A stretch of 64,000 nt of DNA. Source: Augochlora pura. Its lineage: Eukaryota > Arthropoda > Insecta > Hymenoptera > Halictidae. A program made the translations under genes and the position numbers. This document shows positions 1 through 8,346 of this stretch, one piece after another. Under the pieces are notes generated by a model, which had not been told where the DNA came from, did no database searches, and worked only from the letters and a program-made list of their open reading frames with translations. Where the stretch lies: assembly GCF_028453695.1 (NCBI RefSeq), contig NC_135781.1, positions 5,344,779-5,408,778 of the forward strand, in the 5' to 3' direction. Within the stretch, counting starts at the first letter, position 1, and each line of letters starts with the position of its first letter.

Positions 1-1
1 T

Positions 2-154
2 GGTATGGAACAACTTCCTCCACCTAAATATAGTAAGGGACGATTCGCCAGAAAGCGAAGACGTGACAATAGTAATGGGGAAGGAACGGACAGTGAAGCT
101 TCAAAAAAAGATAAAAAAGCAGAGGAGATCAAAATGGAGACGGACTCCAAATAG
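2..154 (+). CDS. 3'-terminal coding exon of an unidentified protein (partial)
   Basis: Reading frame 2 is open from the window edge to TAG at 152-154 and encodes about 50 C-terminal residues. The segment is hydrophilic and low in complexity. A proline patch (EQLPPPKYS) is followed by a strongly basic stretch KGRFARKRRR that looks like a nuclear localisation signal, then a Ser/Gly/Asp linker and a mixed Lys/Glu tail ending METDSK. The composition is typical of a disordered tail on a nuclear or RNA-associated protein, but that is inference; no domain is visible and I do not recognise the family. The rest of the gene lies to the left of the window. Codon-like composition and abrupt loss of coding character after the TAG support a genuine terminal exon. 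Confidence 0.6.
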   Translation, partial: GMEQLPPPKYSKGRFARKRRRDNSNGEGTDSEASKKDKKAEEIKMETDSK

Positions 155-2359
155 ATCTACCAAAATATTCGCTTTACCGATTTACTCATAACTTATATAG
201 CATAAGAAACAAATTTTCCTCGTGTCAATTGCTTGTTCAATGAAACCTGTCTATACTGGGAAGATGTCAAAGTTTAGATCAGAATTAATGACCTATTACT
301 ATATTGCGACAACTGTTTCGAGTGTAGGTATTTCTTTGGACAACTAGTGGCATAATTTTAATTCGCAATCATAATTTTAATGGCGAAAGGAAATGATTAA
401 ATCAGATTATATCATTATATATCTTGACTTTATCTTATACGTGCGATAACATTATGGATTCTTCACCTTCCTACTAGTACTAAGTCCAACGTTTGAAGGA
501 AGAAAATGATGTATTACTTGCATTCTTGCAAGTACTTTAAATTTAAAATAGGTTTCAATCGTGTGTAAAGGCATGTTATTTCCTCAAACTTAATTGATCT
601 TAGATTTATTTCATGAAACATTTCGATGTTAACAGCAAGTTATAAATCTTGTTGTTTTTAGAATTTATAAGAATGACATTTTTGCAATTATGTTAGTATG
701 TAAAAAGCTCTTGAAGAAGACATAAGATCTTTCCCAAACAGGCAATTGGTACGATTAGTTCCAGCACTAGAATTTTGTCAAAGGAAATGATAAATGCGTT
801 AATTAGTTTGAATTACTTACTTAGCTATATTTCAAAGTCACAATATATGATGGAGGAGTTTAATAGAAACAATGGTAAAAATGAACATTTATAAGTTTTG
901 AAGTTAACACGTTCACAGTCCTGTATCCCATATATGGATTATGACGATTTCAAACAAGAAATTGATCAATTACACTACAAATAAAATAAACAGAAGTCTT
1001 TTTTTTTTGAATTTAGTAAAATAACACAGTATTGTAGTCTATTGAAAAGAATACTGCTTTATTATTGATCATTATAGAAGCCATCGCCTTTCTCTGTATT
1101 TTGTGTTTAGATATCTGAACTGTGAACGTGTTATTTATAGGTTAGTTTTTATTGAGAATTCGTGTGTATGTTGTGTGTGTAGTCGTAAAAAGTGCAGTAT
1201 GTTTTCTGCACCTGATAAGTCGTATGTTCACATCGCGTATATTAATTCACGCAGAAGATTCCAAGAAAGCAGAATTGCAAGTCGATTATTGAAATAGACG
1301 CTTTGCTGTCCAATGAGGGTTAAGTGCACGTGTCAAGAATTCCTAACATTTGCTGCAGTTTTGTTTACCAAGAATCTTACAGGAAGTTGAATAACATTTT
1401 AAAACGTTCGTATTAAAATAAATTTCTGACACAGTGTATGGATCTTCTGTTGTACACATGCAAATTCTCTTTGAATAAATCGAACATGCATGCGATAAGT
1501 ATAAGTATTTTTTTCACTACCATATTCCTTTGCATATGTAGCATAAGCGATTTTTTTTAAAATAACAAATCGGTCTAATGATAAATCCTCCATAATATGA
1601 AGGCCACACACACAATAGCACTCAAATCGTATGATTATGGTTACTAGGTAATTTTTTACAAGAACGAACACTCATTATATAAAAGAAGTTACTTTATTTT
1701 TGGATCGCACCGAGCAGAACTGAGACTGATATTTTGTATTAATTTTCCAATAAACATATTAGGAGATACATTTAGAATTAATCAAAATTTAATTTATGTT
1801 TGAGTTATGAAATTGATGTGGCATATTGATTCTGTTTGGTGCAACTAGTCTATTCAATACACGTGTTCACTGATTTAATCCCGTCATTTTTCTTATGATC
1901 TTGTACTTTCTAGGAATAATATGATTTATATTAATTTTCTTCCTTGATTGAACTGACACGCGCTTAAAAATCAATATACGGTAAAGCAGTAGTAGCCACC
2001 TTTCGTTTCCTATTTTACAGTATTATTGAAAATGTATTTGTACATAATCGAGCTACATGACATATGTATTCTTAATTTATTGTCCTTTGAACCAAATATT
2101 AATGTAACAGTATGCTGTATGTTTGCAGGTATTTTACAAAGAAAATTCGCAAACTTTCCTCGCTTAGCCTCTGTAACCTGCAAAAATAAATATGTGTAGA
2201 GCCTTGAGGAATTTTCAATTTAAATAGTACATTTTATTTGCTCAGTATCAACAATGGATCTGTATGCAGTAAATTCTATTTGAATGGAAAAATGATTTTA
2301 TTCTTGAATTAATTGAGTTAGCTATTCTTCATGCAATATATATACGTGTGCACATTTAC
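155..2359 (+). other. 3' UTR of the left-edge gene, then AT-rich intergenic DNA
   Basis: This stretch follows the TAG at 152-154 and is very AT-rich. The first good polyadenylation signals are overlapping AATAAA hexamers at 980-985 and 985-990, followed within about 10 bases by a T run, so the upstream transcript plausibly ends near 1000-1010. Beyond that I see no gene. The short open frames here (for example 1103-1297 and 1399-1671 on the reverse strand) have no recognisable domain and are compatible with chance. Confidence 0.4.
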
Positions 2360-2990
2360 ATATAAAGGAAAAACACCATTTTTGTGCCATTCTACTTTGT
2401 TTCTAATATTACAAATATGATGAAATTATTTCACTAAAAATTTGATCCCATTAAAGTCAATTATTTAATTCCTAAAAGTTTGAACTTTTAAAAAAATCAT
2501 AAAGTCTGCGAGTTTTCATTTAATTTTGTTTTTTACACTAACAAACAGTTCATGATTACTTACAAATTATATAATTGTGCATTTTATTAAAATCAATCAT
2601 TTCGATGTTAATAATGAACATTAAAATTGAAGATGTATATAGACTATTATAAGCAAATGCATGTTTTCGAACTTGCCATGTATTTCATACAAAATAATTA
2701 CATAAACAAAAATTAATTGCCGACAGTTGTAAATTATTCAGTTATTTTAGTTTTTTTTTTTCAACAACAGCTCTACCACGAAATCGAATATTTATGTAGT
2801 ATATTGTTTATATCTATTTATATATGACTGGTAAGTAATGTCAAATTTTTTAAATATTCTATAAATAAAAACATTATTTCACGGATCGTTACAATATGTT
2901 CTTTTAAATATATGCATTCTTTTACGGTGAATTCCTAATTATTGGTTATATCTGTAATACACAGTTAATAAAATATGTATAGATATAATT
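2360..2990 (+). repeat. Diverged duplicate of the polyubiquitin 3' flank
   Basis: This block aligns collinearly with about 7026-7710, downstream of the polyubiquitin stop. The best patch is 2381-2410 against 7046-7075: 26 of 30 bases match and all four differences are transitions. Further patches in the same order are TTTCATACAAAATAA (2683-2697 against 7359-7373), AATTAATTGCCGACA (2711-2725 against 7375-7389), TTATNTAGTANATTNTTTAT near 2793 and 7457, and TTAATAAAAT followed by GTATAG near 2966 and 7695. No ubiquitin coding sequence precedes this copy, so it looks like a relic of a duplication covering the 3' UTR or the end of the gene. The direction of copying cannot be decided from this window. 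Confidence 0.7.
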
Positions 2991-3846
2991 AATGTTACTA
3001 GTTTGGATACCTATAGACTAGTACAAATGGTAGTTTTAAATATCTAATAAAATTTTAATATTGTCTTTCAATGCTTAGATTGACACATTTTTATGTAACG
3101 GAACTTAATGAAATTATTCCTTGCATCGTAAAATTTCGTCACTTTCAGAATAATTGCATCAGGAAAATGATACTTTACAACGTAGCGTGACACTGAAAGT
3201 TTCAGTTTTTGTCGATGACTATTCTTGTATAATTTTACGCAGTTCCGACTTTGACAAACTGTTTATGAAAGTTATATATTTAGAAGCAGCTTTTCTTTGT
3301 TCTTTGTGTCTTAGCTCGTCACAAATTGATTTCATTGTTTCTTACCTTCGACATAACCTAGATTATACCACATTGAAATTATATTTAAAGCTAGATTTAA
3401 TAAGTATATTAATTCAAATAAACAGAATCAATCTTAGAAAATTATATCTCTATGAAAAATAAGGTCAGGAAAATCTTTTTCTGTTCAATAATTTTATTAC
3501 GTGCGCCATCTATCCTTATGAAGATGTGAAGATTAAAAGAGAAAGCAGGTCAAAGTAAAAATTGTTTATCTGACAAGTTGCATTATATAAAGAATAAAGA
3601 AAATATAGCAATGATTTATATAAATGATGCAAATACAATAAATTATGTACATTGAACATAGGACAATGATTAGTATGTACCTTTCTTCTTTGTGTTTAGA
3701 ACCAATCAGATGCGGGAACGTCACATAGCCAATGACGACAGAAAATTGGTCCAATAAGCTTCTTCGTAGAAATCTTGTGACTCATCTGCGCATGATCATT
3801 ACAGTATTCCGTTAGCAACAAAAGGAACGCCCGTTTCTGCCTCTGT
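2991..3846. other. Intergenic region upstream of polyubiquitin
   Basis: This AT-rich sequence becomes more mixed after about 3690, probably where the polyubiquitin promoter begins. There is no recognisable coding sequence; the open frame at 3154-3462 has no domain and is rich in Leu, Ile and Tyr, as AT-rich DNA tends to be. I see no convincing TATA box in the last 100 bases. Confidence 0.4.
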
Positions 3847-3870
3847 TCAGTTCTAGAGAACTATTCAGTC
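3847..3870 (+). promoter_or_regulatory. Candidate initiator elements for polyubiquitin
   Basis: Two hexamers match the arthropod initiator consensus TCAGTY: TCAGTT at 3847-3852 and TCAGTC at 3865-3870. Both lie about 80-100 bases upstream of a strong splice donor at 3951 and in a local rise of GC content. No TATA box is evident, and only weak downstream-promoter-like sequence follows. GAA/TTC triplets occur nearby, but I could not fit a properly spaced heat-shock element. Placement rests on motif and context only. Confidence 0.35.
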
Positions 3871-3950
3871 GTACGAGAACTATTCAGCGATACGTTGAGA
3901 AAAGAGACAGTTTTACTGAGCTTTCGAGAAAATTTTTGCTGCTTTACAAA
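3849..3950 (+). other. UBC: Polyubiquitin non-coding exon 1 (5' UTR)
   Basis: I infer a first exon from a candidate initiator to a very good splice donor, CAAA|GTAAGTA, at 3951. It contains no ATG in a good context. The matching acceptor is a polypyrimidine tract ending TTTTTTTCTAG at 5537-5547, only six bases upstream of the ubiquitin ATG. A 5'-UTR intron just before the first codon is a common arrangement of animal polyubiquitin genes. The exon start is approximate, and transcript evidence would fix it. Confidence 0.5.
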
Positions 3951-5547
3951 GTAAGTACTTTTTGCATGATATACAGTATAATGCACACAACGTTTGTATA
4001 GGCATATGAGTGCATATAATACATTTATCTATGTTGTAAAATAGTAATCGAATTATTATTGCTGACATTAGTTTACTTGTTAATGTAAATTCAAATTTTT
4101 TGTTAAATTGCTTCAATTTTTTACTGATTGTTTCGTAGTTTCAAATTATTAGTTCTATTATTAAAAAAAAAAAGGTGGAGCTAAGCAACGGAACAGGTTA
4201 CATATTGCCTTGAAAAATGAACTCGACCGTCAAGATATCAAATATAACGTGTGAAGACTTATAATTAGATTTATTGCAAATAGATAGTAATGTTATACTA
4301 TAACTACGTATGTACAAGGACAAAAACTTCATAGAATAGTCTGGAGCAGTAGTTCTGAAAGATACATCGTATTTTTACTGCGTAATATTGAAACACAAAA
4401 TGGCGGTTATTGATTCGTTGTAAGGTCGCCATTATGGAATGACATTTGGACTATTCCAGACTATTTCGATGACTAAGCCATCGTTAAAGTCTACGAGCAC
4501 ACACAATTAATTGACGTATACCTTACGACAAGAACTAATATAGTTTAAGAATTTTTTATAAAGATGAATAGTCCATATAATTATTAAGCGTGTGCTGTTG
4601 AATATTAGTATAAATTTTGAAGTATAAGCATTTTGTTTTGTAATCATTTGTGACTTCCAATTATAATTTCACAGTGAATATTTATATCTGCATTAAACCA
4701 GTTGCTAAGATATTTATTGCATTTGAAGAAAATGTTATTATACCTGATGCTCTTTTATGATCTGACAAAAACATATACAGTAATGATTCAGTTAGTGTCG
4801 CCAAGTAGGAATCGAAAGTCGTCACGAACTGAATCCGAAGACATGATTATCGATCGTCGCGGCTCGCCTTTGTATTTGGGGACATCTCATAAAAGAAAGA
4901 GATGGAACGAGACTCGAGGCGAACGAAACTACATTGTAACCTGAGAGGCAGCCACCGCATGCCGACGTAGATTACTATGAATACATACATTGTAACGCTA
5001 GCATAAAAACGATTACTTAACTTTCTTATTTCCAATTTTTTATATATGAAAATTTGTTTAATATATTGGTCAGATTTTTATCATGCATATAACACAATGA
5101 CTACCTTACAAGACTTACCATATAACACGAAAATAATGAAAACTCTGATTATACAAGGTCATGCCCTTGTCTTAATTATTCTACATTACTGTTTTTATGA
5201 AATACTACACATCATGGTTCGATACCTGGAAGAATTAAGAGTTAAAAAACAAAAGTCACTACGCATTGCAGAGATTATGATGACCAGTCTCATTTATCCT
5301 TAATAAGATATTCTTACATCACAAACCTTATACCATTTTTCTAAAATAAAATGTCTTAAATAAACTCTGCAATTGTTTATGCTCATTCTATATGACTCCA
5401 AATATTTGTGATAATCTGGTTAACAAAGGCCATGCGACTGTCAACAATTATATCCATTACACTTACTATAATGACACTAAGCAGCAGTTAAACTTATGTA
5501 AATGAGAGCAATTCATGTCATAAATAACATATACAATTTTTTTCTAG
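3951..5547 (+). other. UBC: Polyubiquitin 5'-UTR intron
   Basis: The inferred intron is 1597 bases, from GTAAGTA (3951-3957) to TTTCTAG (5541-5547). It is AT-rich and contains no recognisable gene. Around 4330-4465 there is an imperfect inverted repeat: AATAGTCTGGA near 4336 pairs with TCCAGACTATT near 4456, with an inner pair AAATGGCG / CGCCATTA, suggesting an old palindromic element. The open frames inside it (4702-4944, 5046-5303) have no recognisable domain. Confidence 0.5.
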
Positions 5548-5553
5548 ATAAAT

Positions 5554-6933
5554 ATGCAGATCTTTGTTAAGACGCTGACTGGAAAAACAATAACCCTTGA
5601 GGTGGAGGCATCAGACACAATTGAAAATGTCAAAGCAAAAATTCAAGATAAGGAAGGCATCCCACCAGACCAGCAGAGATTAATCTTCGCTGGAAAACAG
5701 CTGGAAGATGGACGCACATTGTTAGACTATAACATTCAAAAGGAATCCACCCTCCATCTTGTTTTACGTCTTCGTGGAGGCATGCAGATTTTTGTTAAGA
5801 CCCTCACTGGAAAGACAATTACTCTGGAAGTAGAAGCCTCTGACACTATTGAAAATGTGAAAGCAAAAATTCAGGACAAAGAGGGAATTCCACCAGACCA
5901 GCAAAGGTTGATCTTCGCAGGAAAGCAGTTGGAAGATGGTCGCACATTGTCAGACTATAACATTCAGAAGGAATCCACCCTCCATCTTGTTTTACGACTT
6001 CGTGGAGGCATGCAAATTTTTGTTAAGACCCTCACTGGAAAGACAATTACTCTGGAAGTAGAAGCCTCNGACACNATTGAGAATGTAAAGGCNAAAATNC
6101 ANGANAANGANGGTATCCCACCAGACCAGCANAGGTTGATNTTCGCAGGNAAGCAGNTGGAAGATGGTCGCACACTCTCTGACTANAATATNCAAAAGGA
6201 ATCCACCCTTCACCTTGTTTTACGTCTTCGTGGAGGCATGCAAATTTTCGTCAAGACCCTCACTGGCAAAACTATCACACTGGAAGTAGAAGCATCCGAC
6301 ACCATTGAAAATGTAAAAGCAAAAATTCAGGACAAAGAGGGTATCCCACCAGACCAGCAGAGGTTGATTTTCGCAGGAAAGCAGCTGGAAGATGGTCGCA
6401 CGCTGTCTGATTATAACATTCAAAAGGAATCCACCCTTCACCTTGTTTTACGTCTTCGTGGTGGCATGCAAATTTTCGTCAAGACCCTCACTGGTAAAAC
6501 TATCACACTGGAAGTAGAAGCATCCGACACCATTGAGAATGTAAAGGCAAAAATCCAGGACAAAGAGGGTATCCCACCAGACCAGCAGAGATTGATTTTC
6601 GCAGGAAAGCAGCTGGAAGATGGTCGCACACTCTCTGACTATAATATTCAAAAGGAATCCACCCTTCACCTTGTTTTACGTCTTCGTGGAGGCATGCAAA
6701 TTTTTGTTAAGACCCTCACTGGAAAGACAATTACTCTGGAAGTTGAAGCCTCTGACAGCATTGAGAATGTGAAGGCGAAAATCCAGGACAAAGAGGGAAT
6801 TCCACCAGACCAACAGAGATTAATCTTCGCCGGGAAACAACTGGAAGATGGACGCACTTTGTCGGACTACAATATTATGAAAGAGAGCACACTTCATCTT
6901 GTACTCAGACTTCGAGGTGGCATCAGAAAATAG
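5554..6933 (+). CDS. UBC: Polyubiquitin, six head-to-tail ubiquitin units plus tail Ile-Arg-Lys
   Basis: The single coding exon encodes 459 residues: six exact 76-residue ubiquitin units (each 228 bases, starting at 5554, 5782, 6010, 6238, 6466 and 6694), each ending LRLRGG and running directly into the next MQIFVK, then a three-residue tail that caps the last glycine. Deubiquitinases cut after each Gly-Gly to release free ubiquitin. All seven lysines (6, 11, 27, 29, 33, 48, 63) and the Leu8/Ile44/Val70 patch are present in the fully called units. Residue 19 is Ala in every readable unit, where vertebrate and Drosophila ubiquitin have Pro. Unit 1 has Leu at position 57 (TTA at 5722-5724, TCA in neighbours). 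Unit 6 has Ser22 and Met62. Unit 3 contains many N calls (6069-6192), probably unresolved repeats. The start is fixed by homology and the acceptor six bases upstream. Confidence 0.97.
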   Translation: MQIFVKTLTGKTITLEVEASDTIENVKAKIQDKEGIPPDQQRLIFAGKQLEDGRTLLDYNIQKESTLHLVLRLRGGMQIFVKTLTGKTITLEVEASDTIENVKAKIQDKEGIPPDQQRLIFAGKQLEDGRTLSDYNIQKESTLHLVLRLRGGMQIFVKTLTGKTITLEVEAXDXIENVKXKXXXXXGIPPDQXRLXFAXKQXEDGRTLSDXNXQKESTLHLVLRLRGGMQIFVKTLTGKTITLEVEASDTIENVKAKIQDKEGIPPDQQRLIFAGKQLEDGRTLSDYNIQKESTLHLVLRLRGGMQIFVKTLTGKTITLEVEASDTIENVKAKIQDKEGIPPDQQRLIFAGKQLEDGRTLSDYNIQKESTLHLVLRLRGGMQIFVKTLTGKTITLEVEASDSIENVKAKIQDKEGIPPDQQRLIFAGKQLEDGRTLSDYNIMKESTLHLVLRLRGGIRK

Positions 6934-7400
6934 AAAGAGGTGGATCGTCGGTGAAAGATTTTTGACAACGGGCTATTGTTCCGTTATAGCGGTTCATGAT
7001 TACGTACATTCATATATACAAATGCACACGATGAAACACATCATTTCTGTGCCATTCTACTTTATTTCCAACATTCAATTTTTTAAACAGAATGAAATCA
7101 TTTTACCTAATAATTATGTCATATTGAAATAATTAATTTAGTTCCATGTATTTTCTAGTCATTTTTTAAAAAGAGTCCTTAGGTACGCAAGTTTTTAAAT
7201 AATTTTTGTATTCAATCTCATTTAATTATCACTAATAAATTGTATCGCGCATTTGACTAAACTCCATTATTTCGACTTAAATTGTAAAAACTGAAATTGA
7301 GATTGTATTGTATATAAGCTACCATAAGAAAATACATGTATCCAAAGTGGCCCATGAATTTCATACAAAATAAAAATTAATTGCCGACACTTCTAAATCA
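6934..7400 (+). other. UBC: Polyubiquitin 3' UTR
   Basis: This AT-rich sequence after the TAG has candidate polyadenylation signals AATAAA at 7234-7239 and 7369-7374. From about 7026 onward it matches the block at 2360-2990, so the later signal lies inside the duplicated segment; the upstream copy reads AATAAT at that place. The exact end is not determinable here. Confidence 0.5.
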
Positions 7401-7710
7401 TTCTGCAGTCTTAATTTTTTTATTTAATGTTAAGCCCACGACGTAATGGAATAATTATTTAGTACATTATTTATATATTTATAAATTATTGATCTTACTA
7501 AAATGCACTTTTGAAATGTTTCTCAGTATCCATTTACATTTACGGCAAATACAGTAAAAAAAAAAAATTTGTTATAAAAATACTTTTGTAGGTAGTATAT
7601 TAATGGAAGAAAAAGAAAGTAAATTTGCTAAGAATTAGTATACAGATTTATACATTTGATCGCAGTATATTTATTAACAATATTTTATCCAAATTAATAA
7701 AATGTATAGT
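7026..7710 (+). repeat. Polyubiquitin 3' flank, downstream partner of the 2360-2990 block
   Basis: This is collinear with the upstream block in at least five patches. The present copy has extra sequence between about 7560 and 7670 that the other lacks. It begins about 95 bases after the polyubiquitin stop codon, so coding sequence is not part of the recognisable match. Confidence 0.7.
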
Positions 7711-8125
7711 AAATGTGTCGATGATAAAAGTCGTCGCTAATAACCGCAAGTGTAGTTGATGCGACGTAAAATACTATTTAAAAAAAAAAAAGATTCGAAT
7801 ACTTTCACAACGTAAGGTAAGAAATAAAATATAAATTATTATTGATTACTCATTTTTTATTTTGTTTATACAGTTCTGCTTTTGTACATGATCATGAAAA
7901 CATAACGTTGTAAAGCATTATTAATAGAGAGATATACAAATAATACCATGTTAACATTTATTTCGATTATTTTATTATTCGAAACGAATATAAATTCGTT
8001 TTGACAAAATGTTGAAGCTTATTGAAAGTTTAAATATGGCGCAGATTATGATACGTAGCGTTCCTTGCGATGCAATATTGAAGCTCCGTTTGTATCCGAA
8101 CAGCGCCAAGTAATAAGTGGTAAAA
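7711..8125. other. Intergenic AT-rich region
   Basis: I see no gene, only homopolymer A runs and AT-rich DNA between the polyubiquitin flank and a small repeat cluster. Confidence 0.4.
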
Positions 8126-8162
8126 CACTGAAACTGTTAGCCAAAATCGTCGATAATTGAAA

Positions 8163-8346
8163 CTAGCAGTTGCAGCGTTCTGCCGCTCTACTAATTGGCG
8201 CAGTACGAATTCCGTACGGAGCTTTCAGATTTCGCCACAAGAGACGCCACTGTTCGGCTAGCAGTTTCAGCGTTTTGCCGTATGCTAATTGGCGCTGTAC
8301 GGACGCTATCTAAGGGAGCTTTCAAATTTCGTCACAAGAGGCGCTA
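8163..8346 (+). repeat. Tandem duplication, two diverged copies offset by 95 bases
   Basis: Copy 1 begins CTAGCAGTTGCAGCGTTCTG at 8163 and copy 2 begins CTAGCAGTTTCAGCGTTTTG at 8258. Both then contain CTAATTGGCGC, GTACGGA and GGAGCTTTCANATTTCGNCA followed by CAAGAGNCGC. An inverted counterpart of the start, CACTGAAACTGTTAGCCAA, lies just upstream at 8126-8144. The GC content exceeds that of the flanks. The element has no coding potential and could be a remnant of a small foldback transposon. Confidence 0.7.

Noticed and set aside
3841..3900. Heat-shock element from repeated GAAC and TTC near the polyubiquitin start
   Set aside because: The spacing does not fit alternating nGAAn/nTTCn pentamers.
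5216..5230. GGTTCGATACC resembles a tRNA B box
   Set aside because: There is no A box at the right distance upstream and no acceptor-stem pairing.
5964..6857. Reverse-strand open frames across the ubiquitin units
   Set aside because: They are antisense shadows that repeat every 228 bases with the coding units.
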